64,000 bases of DNA from Pseudomonadota bacterium (GTDB lineage Bacteria > Pseudomonadota > Alphaproteobacteria > Rhizobiales > Pleomorphomonadaceae), in assembly GCA_018262505.1 (NCBI GenBank), contig JAGSYV010000004.1, positions 1-64,000 on the forward strand, read 5' to 3'. Both the position numbers and the translations under genes were made by a program. A model generated the notes under the pieces. That model saw only the letters and a program-made list of their open reading frames with translations, ran no database searches and was not told where the DNA came from. Below, one piece after another: positions 46,495 to 54,025 of this stretch (position 1 is its first letter; each line of letters opens with the position of its first letter).

Positions 46495-46756
46495 ACCGCG
46501 CCTCCCCAAACCCCGGCGCCCCGGCACCCCGAACCCGACGCAGGATCAAACCCGGTTCGCGATCTGGATCGGCGGTTGGCGGGAGCCCGGACAATCCTTG
46601 CCGAGGGGTAGCAGGATTTTTTCAAATCTATTCTTGGGGGGTGGGGGTGGCAGGGCACCGGGGGGGTGGGTTCAGCCATTCCGAGCGGCGCGGCGCCAGC
46701 CTGGCGCGTCGCCTGCCCCACTGTCTCATTAGGGTATGCCAAGGCGGCAACCTGTC
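46495..46756. other. Intergenic region between terminase genes with G-tract cluster and GTCTCA words
   Basis: This 262-bp gap has no gene. At 46636-46670 five runs of three or more G occur on the + strand, which could fold into a G-quadruplex in DNA (or be a C-run in the minus-strand mRNA). CTGTCTCATT occurs at 46721 and 46752, and the inverse TTGAGACGG at 46780 and 46831 in the end of the terS gene. A packaging (pac/cos) recognition function is possible. Confidence 0.45.
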
Positions 46757-47392
46757 TCATTTGCCGTCCTCCGACCCATTTGAGACGGGTTTCGCCGTCT
46801 CGTCATCCTGTTCCGCTGGCGTATACCCAATTGAGACGGCACCCGAGCCCGGCTCGCGAGCCGAACTGGTTACGCCGAGTTCGTCGCCGTCGAGGTATTC
46901 CCACGGTGGCCGATCAGGTGAGACGCCAAGCGAGGCACCGCCACCGAACACCATGTTGATGGTCGGAACGGCGTTGCCAGCCTCGTCGGTGGCCGCGAGG
47001 TTTGGAATGACGATGCCCTGCAAGCTGTCGGCGATCGCCTTCTGACGGTCGAAGGCCTCGACCCTCTTGCATCCCAGATACTCGGCGAGCTGCTCGACGG
47101 TCATGGTGAGCCAGGAGATTTTCCAGATGACCGGGTTCTTGCCGTGCGACAGCACATACTCGCGAAGCTGCCGCGTATTGATGTTCTTGGCGCCCTTCGG
47201 TCGGCCGGCCTGGCGCTCCCGTACCTCGGCCTCGGCGACGATCTGATTGCGCTTCGCCTCATCGGCGATCGGCGGCGCGAAGAAGCCGAGCTGCTCGCCC
47301 TCGGCGGCAGCCTTCTCGGCGTCGACCTCGTCGGCCAGTCGCCGCGCAATCTCCTTCTGGAGACCCCTCTTGCCGCTGTTCTGGTCAGCCAT
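46757..47392 (-). CDS. Putative terminase small subunit
   Basis: A 211-residue protein. A basic stretch (AGRPKGAKNINTRQLREYVLSHG) leads to a putative DNA-binding region (LAEYLGCKRVEAFDRQKAIADSLQG), and the C-terminal tail is disordered. Small terminase subunits recognise the phage genome for packaging; this gene has the right place directly upstream of terL. Sequence family only moderately recognisable. Confidence 0.55.
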   Translation of the reverse strand: MADQNSGKRGLQKEIARRLADEVDAEKAAAEGEQLGFFAPPIADEAKRNQIVAEAEVRERQAGRPKGAKNINTRQLREYVLSHGKNPVIWKISWLTMTVEQLAEYLGCKRVEAFDRQKAIADSLQGIVIPNLAATDEAGNAVPTINMVFGGGASLGVSPDRPPWEYLDGDELGVTSSAREPGSGAVSIGYTPAEQDDETAKPVSNGSEDGK

Positions 47393-47948
47393 TGAGGCCT
47401 CCAGACAGGCAATAGCTTGATATTTCTGGATATTTTATTGTTCTGCAACGGCTGCAACGGTCGAGAAATCGACGATGTTGCAAATCAGAAATGCTAAGTA
47501 TCTGATTTATATATCTCTTTATAGTTTTAGCAACAGTGCAACAGCTGCAACGCCCTACGCGCGCGTATAGCATCCTTGAAAGCCATGAACGCGAACACGC
47601 GAAGGAGGTTTCCATATGCGCGCGCGACCCCGTTGCAGGCGTTGCAGCGTTGCGGCTTTCCATTTTCCCCTTTCGCATCAGCATCTTAAAAATCGACCAT
47701 CTGATTTTTAGTGTTGCAAAAAGTGTTGCAAGTCGCCGAAAGCGTTGCGAGACCTTGAATTCATCAACGATATGAATGGCTTGCCCGCACCCGCCCGCCG
47801 CAGCGTCCACCTTCGCGTTCATTCCTGCCTGATCAGCACCTTGCGATGCAGAACTGGGCGCGCGTCCTCTGTGTTCGTCTGCTGGGTTCAGGGGCGGAGC
47901 AGAAAGCCCGGAACTCCGCCATTCTCGTCTTTGCGTCATGGCTGTCGC
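47393..47948. repeat. Array of paired GTTGCA/TGCAAC hexamers, candidate origin or control region
   Basis: A 556-bp AT-rich region. TGCAAC occurs at 47444, 47453, 47537 and 47546; GTTGCA at 47477, 47632, 47641, 47713 and 47725. Eight of the nine form four pairs, three of them with 9-bp periodicity and one with 12. The two left pairs point one way and the two right pairs the other, roughly symmetric about 47,590. Two AT hairpins are included: AAATCAG/CTGATTT (47482-47509) and TAAAAATC/GATTTTTA (47686-47710). It lies just downstream of the helicase gene, so an initiator-bound replication origin is a natural guess. Confidence 0.6.
47616..47711 (+). CDS. Possible 31-residue peptide
   Basis: A short frame with a perfect AAGGAGG ribosome site 8 bp before ATG, giving a basic Cys-containing peptide (RARPRCRRCSVAAF at its start) and ending in the stem of an AT hairpin. 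It overlaps one of the GTTGCA pairs, so the sequence may be constrained by DNA binding rather than coding. Confidence 0.25.
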   Translation: MRARPRCRRCSVAAFHFPLSHQHLKNRPSDF

Positions 47949-50066
47949 CTACCGATCGAGCTGGAGGAAGGTTCGCGCCGACACCGACCAGCCACGACCG
48001 CCGAGCGATCGCGAGTTGACCGGCGCCGCGCCTAGTCGCTTCATGGCCTGCGCCCAGCCGCCGATCGTGCCCGGCATGCCGTACCAGGTGGTGCCGTCGA
48101 AGATCCGTCTCAGGCCCTCATTCTGGTTCGGCAGGGCAACCATGGTCGGCGGCTCGTTGGCGCTATGCCACTTCTGAGGCTGCGCGTTGTCCGCTCGGCC
48201 GGAGACATAGACGCCATGAGCCCTCAAGGCGTCTCGCGCCTGGGCTGGAGTGCATGGCGCCTCGCGCTCGTCCCAGCGGCCACCAACGGCGGCAAGCACA
48301 AGCTCCTCGATCGTCATCCTGGTTCCGCCTCGGAACACGTCCAGCGGCACGGACAGGATGTGATTGAGCATGGCCTGGGCGTTGCTCACCTCGGAAGGCC
48401 CTTCGCCGCCCCTTGCTGTGTGCAGAGCGTCGGCGAGCATCGAGCGCATATCAGAGGGGCAAATCTCATCCCCTCGCATAAGATCGAGAAGGGCAAGCAC
48501 CGTTCCATAGACATCCTGGCCGCGCGCTGTATGTCCCCCTGTCGCCAGCGCCTGGCGATAGACGACCAGCGTTTCGGGCCATCGGGACCATTGGCCGATG
48601 ATCCGCGCCTTGATCATGGCGCCCCACAATCGGAGCTGCTTGACGTCCATCACTAGCGCCGGCCGCTCGCCGAGCTTCTGAAGCTCCAGCACCACGAAGC
48701 GGTTCACGTCCTGGCCGAGCAGCGGCGGGATGATGATCGAGCCGAACAGGAAGACGGACTGCGCCAGAAACGCCGTCGCGGTGTGGTCTGATGATCCTCG
48801 GAGCACGAGGCCGCCCTTGGCGGCGACGCGGGCGAGCTTCACCAGCTTCTGCACCCTGTCGGATGTTGGGTCCGGCTCGCTCTCGTCGAGCAGAATCGGC
48901 CGCGTCGAGAAACCGAGCTCAGACCAGATGCCGGCGGCGGTCGGGTCGGTTGAGGTCACAAGGGTTTCGGGGCCGTAAAGGTGTTCAAGCAGTTCGAGCA
49001 ACGTCGACTTGCCGTCGCCGCTGTCGCCCGTGATCCAGCCATGCGGGCGCCACTTCAGCGCCCCGCCCATCAAGCCGGCCGCCCAAAGGCCAAGTGCCAG
49101 CATGGAGCCGAGCCGGTGGCCGCTGCCGTCGTGGTCGATCAGTGTTCCGGTCTCGTCCGCCTCGTTCGCCCAATTCCAGCTATCGAGCATGTTCAGCACC
49201 GGCTCGGTGCACTCCTTGGCGGGAACAAAGGCGTCAGCCGGCCGGACGACCGGTTGCTGAGCCGAATAGACCTTGTCGCCATAGAGTCCCGGCTTCTGCC
49301 AAGCGCCATTGATCCACACAGCGTCGCCGACATGCAGCACCAGGCCGCCATCGTCGTCGAGCCAGGCGCCAAGGCCACGCACACGGCGCGTCTCGACAAA
49401 CTTGCCGCGCGCAGCGGCAGCGGTCATCAGGCTTTCGCTCGCCTGGTCAACCTTCCAGCCTGTTTGCTGGCGCGTCGTCTCGTTGAACTTTGGGAAGGTC
49501 TGCCAGAAAAAGTCGATGCGATCCTCGGCCAAGGCGCGAAGGCCGTTGGCGTTGTGCTCGGCCGCCTTCAGCGACAGGATCTCGCCGGACGGCTTCAGAT
49601 AGTAGTAGACCGCGCCAAGCTGGCCGACCGGCACAATGGGGCAGCCTTCAGGAAGCGGCTTGATCGGGTCTTTCCGGCGCTTCCAGCCATCGTCCTCGGA
49701 TGCGTCATCCGCTGGCGGCGGCGAAGGCGGCAGATCGGGCTCGCCTTCCTCGGTCTTGCCGCGCCGCTTTGATTTGCCCTTGGTCTTGGGAAACAGAATG
49801 TCGGTCATCTCGTCGTGCGAGATGCCCTCGGCCTTGCCTATCTTCCGCGCGAAGTCCTCGCCCTTGTTACGGGCGAGGTTGCGGTAATACTCGTCGCGAA
49901 CCCGCTTGTCCTTGCTGTCCGGCTCGCCTCGATCAGCCTTCGGCGGCTCGGCCGGCGCTGCCTGGTCGCCCTCTGCCGGCGCCGCCTGGTCGGCTCCCTC
50001 GGCGCTCGCCAGGAAGTCAGCGGAGGAAAAGGCGTCGCGAATGCCCGGAAGCGGCGGCGTGGTCAT
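47949..50066 (-). CDS. Phage P-loop ATPase/helicase (D5/DUF927-like)
   Basis: A 705-residue protein. The N-terminal 200 residues are charged and Pro-rich. The ATPase core starts near residue 330: Walker A GDSGDGKST with Lys353, then RPILLDESEPD as Walker B near residue 395, LVLRGSSDHTATAFLAQSVFLFGSI as the sensor region. The arrangement resembles superfamily 3/D5-type replicative helicases of temperate phages. The ATG at 50066 has AGGAGC ahead. Functions with the primase at 50.6 kb, from which it is separated by an inverted BrnTA cassette. Confidence 0.75.
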   Translation of the reverse strand: MTTPPLPGIRDAFSSADFLASAEGADQAAPAEGDQAAPAEPPKADRGEPDSKDKRVRDEYYRNLARNKGEDFARKIGKAEGISHDEMTDILFPKTKGKSKRRGKTEEGEPDLPPSPPPADDASEDDGWKRRKDPIKPLPEGCPIVPVGQLGAVYYYLKPSGEILSLKAAEHNANGLRALAEDRIDFFWQTFPKFNETTRQQTGWKVDQASESLMTAAAARGKFVETRRVRGLGAWLDDDGGLVLHVGDAVWINGAWQKPGLYGDKVYSAQQPVVRPADAFVPAKECTEPVLNMLDSWNWANEADETGTLIDHDGSGHRLGSMLALGLWAAGLMGGALKWRPHGWITGDSGDGKSTLLELLEHLYGPETLVTSTDPTAAGIWSELGFSTRPILLDESEPDPTSDRVQKLVKLARVAAKGGLVLRGSSDHTATAFLAQSVFLFGSIIIPPLLGQDVNRFVVLELQKLGERPALVMDVKQLRLWGAMIKARIIGQWSRWPETLVVYRQALATGGHTARGQDVYGTVLALLDLMRGDEICPSDMRSMLADALHTARGGEGPSEVSNAQAMLNHILSVPLDVFRGGTRMTIEELVLAAVGGRWDEREAPCTPAQARDALRAHGVYVSGRADNAQPQKWHSANEPPTMVALPNQNEGLRRIFDGTTWYGMPGTIGGWAQAMKRLGAAPVNSRSLGGRGWSVSARTFLQLDR

Positions 50067-50088
50067 GCTGCGGCGCTCCTGCATTTAT

Positions 50089-50132
50089 TGTTACTACAGG
50101 AATGTTGCAGCAACCTGTTTTTTGTAGTAACA
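50089..50132. promoter_or_regulatory. Inverted-repeat operator between helicase gene and brnT
   Basis: TGTTACTACA (50089-50098) and TGTAGTAACA (50123-50132) are perfect 10-bp arms, with the central palindrome GTTGCAGCAAC at 50104-50114. It lies in the 74-bp divergent spacer between the helicase gene (minus) and brnT (plus). Same architecture as the site before the other BrnTA pair, with different bases, so a BrnA operator is likely; it would also affect helicase transcription. Confidence 0.6.
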
Positions 50133-50140
50133 GAAATTCC

Positions 50141-50410
50141 ATGCCGATCGAATTCGACCCGACCAAACGCGCCACCAATTTGGAAAAGCACCACATCGAC
50201 CTCACAGAGGCCGAGCGTGTGTTCGAGGGTGACACGCTGACGGCCGAAGACGATCGCTTCGACTATGGAGAGCAGCGGTTCATCACCATCGGCCGACTTG
50301 ATGGGCGCATGGTGGTGATGGTTTGGACCCCGCGCGGCGCGGCCCGCCGCATCATCTCTTTGAGGAAAGCCAATGACCGCGAACAGGCCACCTATGCCCC
50401 CCGGCTTTGA
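50141..50410 (+). CDS. brnT: BrnT family ribonuclease toxin (second copy)
   Basis: An 89-residue BrnT toxin: IEFDPTKRATNLEKHHIDLTEAERVF, AEDDRFDYGEQRFITIG, VVMVWTPRGAARRIISLRKAND. It is homologous to the toxin at 21 kb, sharing EDDRFDYGE and VWTPRG, but has diverged in the N-terminus and follows the canonical KHxxxxxxA pattern more closely. It is read against the replication genes and overlaps its antitoxin by 38 bp. Confidence 0.9.
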   Translation: MPIEFDPTKRATNLEKHHIDLTEAERVFEGDTLTAEDDRFDYGEQRFITIGRLDGRMVVMVWTPRGAARRIISLRKANDREQATYAPRL

Positions 50411-50627
50411 TCCCGACGAAGCGCCCGACCTCAGCACGCCGGAATGGCAGGAGAAGTTTGCCGCCGCCAAGGTGCAGCGCGGCCGACCGAAAGCCGATAG
50501 CCGGAAGGTGTCGACCACCATCCGCCTCGATGCCGACGTGATCGCGGAATTCCGCGCTGGCGGCGACGGCTGGCAGTCACGCATCAACACGGCACTGAAG
50601 GAATGGCTGGAGCGCAAGCGGGCGTGA
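50373..50627 (+). CDS. brnA: BrnA family antitoxin (second copy)
   Basis: An 84-residue antitoxin: N-terminal FDPDEAPDLSTPEWQEKFAAAK toxin-binding arm, RGRPKADSRKV, then the ribbon-helix-helix STTIRLDADVIAEFRAGGDGWQSRINTALKEWLERKR. It neutralises the adjacent BrnT and probably represses the operon. Ends 4 bp before the convergent primase stop, a tight fit that suggests insertion of a compact cassette into the replication operon. Confidence 0.88.
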   Translation: MTANRPPMPPGFDPDEAPDLSTPEWQEKFAAAKVQRGRPKADSRKVSTTIRLDADVIAEFRAGGDGWQSRINTALKEWLERKRA

Positions 50628-50631
50628 GGCG

Positions 50632-51768
50632 TCATGCCACATCCCCTTTCATCGCCTCTTGGGCGGCGGCGCATTCGGCGCGGTATTCCGCTTCGGCGTA
50701 AGCTGTGAAGTCTTTGAAGGTGCCAGGCGCCCAAACATCGCGAAGCGCAATGCCGCGCCGGTCGAGCTTTTCAGCGGCCTGCTCATAGGCAGCGACGGCC
50801 TCGGGCGGGTCGCCCCTGTGGCGATGCCAGTAGATGCCGCCGATCTGTGGGGGCAGCACGATGTTGCCCAGATTGGAAAGGCTGATGGCTGCGAAGGTGC
50901 GCATTTCCGGCAGGGCGATCGCCATGGCAACGCCGTCTTCAATGCCCTCGCTGCCGGCGATCCATTCCCCTTCCGGCGCGTCCTTGATCGGCTTGCCGCT
51001 GTCGCCGCGCCAAATGGGAATGATGCCGCCCCGATATTCGGAATAGGCCTGCTTGGGCTTGCGAAGGTCTGTCGCCTTGCGCATGCCGCCGGCACCGTCC
51101 GGTTCAAGAAACGTCCGGTGAATGGTCAGGTGCCCAAAGCCGAAGCGGATGACCTGGCCGACCATCCCCGGCCGCTTCCGGCCCGTCGTCTGGTATGTCT
51201 CGGGGCAAGCGAGCGACGGATGATAACGCAGCGCATTGAGCGCGCCCTTCCCGTCTAGCCTCGTCTTGAGTTGCCAGACCGGCAACCCGCGACCGATCAG
51301 ATACCGCTCGGCCGGAGATCCAAACAGCGGTTCGGCTTCGAGATAGCGGCGCTTCGAGGCGCGCAATAGATCGGCGGTTCGTTTGGCCGTTTCGGCCTGG
51401 CGCTTCTGCGTGGCCTGTCGTGCCTGCCGTTCGGCGTCCTGGCGCTGCTCGCGGTTCATGTGGGCGATGCCGAGCCAATCAATGGCCCACTTGATCGCCT
51501 CGCCGATGTCACCGCCGCACTCTGTCTTGGGCGCCCTGGCGATCAGCGTCAGGAGGTCGCCGCCCTCCCCTGACCGGAAGTCCTTGACCCACCCAGCCTT
51601 GTTGCCGCGATAGCAGATGCGGAGTGCCTGCCCCTCGCCGCCTTCCCAGCCATCGACAAGGTAGTTCGTCCCCTCGACGGAAGCCTCGGGAAAGAGATGC
51701 AGCACCAGGCTTTCGACGCGATCGAGCAGCCGTTCCTTGAGCGCGTCGATGGAAATGACGTAGCTCAT
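50632..51768 (-). CDS. Phage primase-like protein with Toprim domain
   Basis: A 378-residue protein. Helical N-terminal part with a zinc-less primase-like core (YRGNKAGWVKDFRSGEGGDLLTLIAR), a linker rich in Gln/Arg (REQRQDAERQARQATQKRQAET), and a Toprim region at about 265-350: EWIAGSEGIEDGVAMAIALPEMRTFAAISLSNLGNI. It would lay primers for replication or load the helicase. ATGA-type overlap with the preceding gene. Confidence 0.75.
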   Translation of the reverse strand: MSYVISIDALKERLLDRVESLVLHLFPEASVEGTNYLVDGWEGGEGQALRICYRGNKAGWVKDFRSGEGGDLLTLIARAPKTECGGDIGEAIKWAIDWLGIAHMNREQRQDAERQARQATQKRQAETAKRTADLLRASKRRYLEAEPLFGSPAERYLIGRGLPVWQLKTRLDGKGALNALRYHPSLACPETYQTTGRKRPGMVGQVIRFGFGHLTIHRTFLEPDGAGGMRKATDLRKPKQAYSEYRGGIIPIWRGDSGKPIKDAPEGEWIAGSEGIEDGVAMAIALPEMRTFAAISLSNLGNIVLPPQIGGIYWHRHRGDPPEAVAAYEQAAEKLDRRGIALRDVWAPGTFKDFTAYAEAEYRAECAAAQEAMKGDVA

Positions 51769-52052
51769 GCCGCCTCCGGCTCATCGGCGATGGCATCGCG
51801 GATCGCACGATAGGCTGAAAGCCAGGCGGCACGGGCTTCCGGCGTCCTGGCGTTGGCATGCAACACGGCAGTGTCGACGAGAACGACAAGATGGTGAGCT
51901 GACGCGCCAACGGCGAGCCGCCGAAGCCGCGCGAGCTGGTCGAAGGCCTGGAACCAAATCCGATTGTCGGCGCTCCCCGCCGGGGTGCGAAAGCCCATCA
52001 CCTCGTCGGTGGTGTGCTCGGTGATCGCGAGGATCTCGGCCAGCAGCGTCAC
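51765..52052 (-). CDS. Small early phage protein
   Basis: A 95-residue helical protein (LLAEILAITEHTTDEVMGF, RIWFQAFDQLARLRRLAVGASAHHLVVL). The likely start is a GTG at 52052 with an AGGGGG site, 1 bp after the HTH gene stop; longer frames only read through that gene. No family recognised. Part of the leftward early operon. Confidence 0.5.
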   Translation of the reverse strand: MTLLAEILAITEHTTDEVMGFRTPAGSADNRIWFQAFDQLARLRRLAVGASAHHLVVLVDTAVLHANARTPEARAAWLSAYRAIRDAIADEPEAA

Positions 52053-52053
52053 G

Positions 52054-52383
52054 TCATCCCCCTTGATGCCCGGCCGCACGGACGGCGCGGCCGGGCTGCG
52101 CTGGGGAGGGAACTCCGGCGGGATGGTTCGCCGGCCAATCGCGGGCGCGCTCACCCCCGCGAAAGCTCGTGACGGGCGCCAAGGGGCGCGCCGCTTGTTG
52201 TTCCAGACGATCAAGGGCTTCGAGCAGCCGCTTCCATTTCGGCCAGGAGGGAATGCATTCTTCGTGCATCCACCGGCTCATGGTTGACTGCGCAACGCCT
52301 GCTTTCTGCGCAATTCGGCTAGGTGTGAGGCCTAAAGCCTTGCTGCGCGCGAGAACCGCTACCATGTCAAACGGGTTATCCAT
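52054..52383 (-). CDS. Cro-like HTH regulator of the lytic operon
   Basis: A 109-residue protein with an N-terminal XRE-type helix-turn-helix: LGLTPSRIAQKAGVAQSTMSRWMHEE (residues 17-42), then a helix and a disordered basic tail. It is first in the leftward early operon and divergent from the CI-like repressor, the position of Cro. It would repress the lysogenic promoter. Confidence 0.75.
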   Translation of the reverse strand: MDNPFDMVAVLARSKALGLTPSRIAQKAGVAQSTMSRWMHEECIPSWPKWKRLLEALDRLEQQAARPLAPVTSFRGGERARDWPANHPAGVPSPAQPGRAVRAAGHQGG

Positions 52384-52491
52384 GACTGGATCGGTATCTT
52401 GATTTTGTCGGAAAGGTCAATACGAATCTTGGATCAGCCGCGTTCCAATTGCGCTGGCATCGTGGTCGTACGATTGGATCGGAGCGACCTC
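52384..52491. promoter_or_regulatory. Divergent lysis-lysogeny switch region
   Basis: 108 bp between the Cro-like gene and the CI-like gene. Half-sites of the palindrome found intact at 53125 recur here: TTGGATCA at 52429-52436, TTGGATC at 52474-52480 and the variant CTGGATC at 52386-52392. Overlapping divergent promoters under CI/Cro control are expected here. Confidence 0.55.
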
Positions 52492-53091
52492 ATGACTGAT
52501 AGAACGCTTAATGACGCCTACCTATCCGAACTGCGGCGGTGGATGAAGGGGCATATCGAGAGACGAAAGATCTCACTCAATGCCGTCGCCAAGGGAACAG
52601 ACACGGGCATAGCCACCATTTCGCGCCTCATGTCCGACGATAACGCCACCCTCCCGTCGCTACCGACCATATTCGCGCTTGAACGCTTTTTCGGCGACAA
52701 GGCACCGATTTTCGGCGGCGACTTCGAGTACTTTAGCAAAGACGAAGCCATGCCGGTGCCCGAAAAAAGCGCGCCGCACTTCGACTTACATGACGGGCTT
52801 GCTCTTTGGAAAATCACCTCGGGGGCTCTAGACTCCCTGGGCATCCACAAAGGCGATTTCATGGTGGTCGACATGAACTCCCGGCCTACACACAATGATA
52901 TCGTGCTCGCTGAGATAAAGGACTGGGATCGCCCGGAGCCCTACGCGATCTTCCGCCGCTACGTCGCAAGCCCGGTGCCGATGCTCATCGCGGCGGCAAC
53001 AAAATCTGACTTCCCGGGCCAAATGTTGATCGACGACCGAAGCATTTCCATAGCAGGAACAGTTGTCGGAACTTACAAAGCCCTCAGGTGA
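52492..53091 (+). CDS. CI-like repressor with degenerate S24 domain
   Basis: A 199-residue protein. HTH at about 20-50 (KISLNAVAKGTDTGIATISRLMS), then an S24/LexA-like C-terminal domain (SGALDSLGIHKGDFMVVD, NDIVLAEIKDW, YAIFRRYVASP). The Ser of the Ser-Lys dyad aligns with Ala112 and the Lys with Phe154, so RecA-stimulated autocleavage is not expected. It should maintain lysogeny by binding TTGGATCA-type sites. ATG at 52492 has GGAG ahead; the upstream extension lacks similarity. Confidence 0.8.
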   Translation: MTDRTLNDAYLSELRRWMKGHIERRKISLNAVAKGTDTGIATISRLMSDDNATLPSLPTIFALERFFGDKAPIFGGDFEYFSKDEAMPVPEKSAPHFDLHDGLALWKITSGALDSLGIHKGDFMVVDMNSRPTHNDIVLAEIKDWDRPEPYAIFRRYVASPVPMLIAAATKSDFPGQMLIDDRSISIAGTVVGTYKALR

Positions 53092-53124
53092 CATAAGCCA
53101 TCCTTTCTAATTGTGGGTTGAATC

Positions 53125-53142
53125 TGATCCAAGTTTGGATCA
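53125..53142. promoter_or_regulatory. 18-bp palindromic operator
   Basis: TGATCCAAGTTTGGATCA is a perfect palindrome (8-bp arms, 2-bp centre), 35 bp before the second HTH gene. Half-sites also occur in the 52.4-kb switch, so it is the best candidate for the CI/Cro recognition site. Confidence 0.7.
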
Positions 53143-53177
53143 ATATCCCACTCGCTCTTTGCGAGAGGGAACCCACA

Positions 53178-53537
53178 ATGGCACCTATGAAGAAACCTAA
53201 TACCGATGACATCGCCCTAGGCGCCGCCATCCGGCAACGCCGTTTGCTGCTCGCTATCTCTCAGGAGAAGTTGGCCGATGGCCTAGGCATCACCTTCCAG
53301 CAGATCCAAAAATACGAAAAAGGCACGAACAGGGTTTCCTGGTCGCGCCTGGTGCAAATCGCCAAAGCTCTGAACTGCTCGATCGCCGGCCTGATGACCC
53401 TCGCCGAGCCCAAGGAAAACGAGCTGGCGGGCGTCATCGACCCCGAAACGCTGTTCGTCGTCCGGACCATGCAAGGCACGTCGCCGGAGAAACGGGCACT
53501 CATCAGGCGCGTGATCCTTGCCCTGGTGGAGGGCTAG
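53178..53537 (+). CDS. XRE-family HTH regulator
   Basis: A 119-residue regulator with a clear helix-turn-helix: AIRQRRLLLAISQEKLADGLGITFQQIQKYEKGTNRVSWSRLVQIAKAL (about residues 16-65) and a helical C-terminal dimerisation part. The type is common in alphaproteobacterial chromosomes and prophages. It is preceded by the 18-bp palindrome and probably serves as a secondary switch or CII-like regulator. Confidence 0.8.
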   Translation: MAPMKKPNTDDIALGAAIRQRRLLLAISQEKLADGLGITFQQIQKYEKGTNRVSWSRLVQIAKALNCSIAGLMTLAEPKENELAGVIDPETLFVVRTMQGTSPEKRALIRRVILALVEG

Positions 53538-53540
53538 GGC

Positions 53541-53795
53541 ATGGTCACAAAGATCGAGATCACCTTTCCATTCGACGCCGACATGCGCGATCCGGACAGG
53601 ATCGAGCTGTTCCAGATGGCCGAGCGCCTCTGCAACCGGCACATGGACAGCCATCCAGTGTCACGGGCCTTCGTCTGCCGCACCGAATACACCGACGGAG
53701 GAGCCACCTACACGGCGGCTTGCGCGGTCGCTGGCGTCTCCAGCACCGGCGCTGTACTGGCCGTGAAGCTACCCCTCCTAGGGGAAGGCGCATGA
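53541..53795 (+). CDS. Small hypothetical protein
   Basis: An 84-residue protein opening VTKIEITFPFDADMRDPDRIELFQMAERLCNRHM, then a short beta region. No family recognised. It starts 3 bp after the HTH gene and overlaps the next gene by 4 bp, so it belongs to the rightward operon. Confidence 0.55.
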   Translation: MVTKIEITFPFDADMRDPDRIELFQMAERLCNRHMDSHPVSRAFVCRTEYTDGGATYTAACAVAGVSSTGAVLAVKLPLLGEGA

Positions 53796-54025
53796 CCATC
53801 GCCCTCATGTCCCCCGAAACGGCATCGGCGCTTTCTCAGGTGTCGGTTGCCCTGCTCGGCGTCGCCGCAGTGGTTGCCGCCTTCGTCGTTACCGCCGTCG
53901 CGCTCTCGACAGCTCTCTACATCCACCGTTCACGGGCGGCGATCGCCCGCCATCGGTTCAGAGAGATCGAGTTCGCTGGATCCCACAACTTCGAAACGCG
54001 ACAGGAGGGCGCCAATGGCCGCTAG
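53792..54025 (+). CDS. Small membrane protein
   Basis: A 77-residue protein with one long hydrophobic helix ([27 protein letters not shown]) and a basic cytoplasmic tail. Its 3' end overlaps the SSB start by 11 bp. It could be a superinfection exclusion factor, but only its topology is evident. Confidence 0.5.
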   Translation: MTIALMSPETASALSQVSVALLGVAAVVAAFVVTAVALSTALYIHRSRAAIARHRFREIEFAGSHNFETRQEGANGR

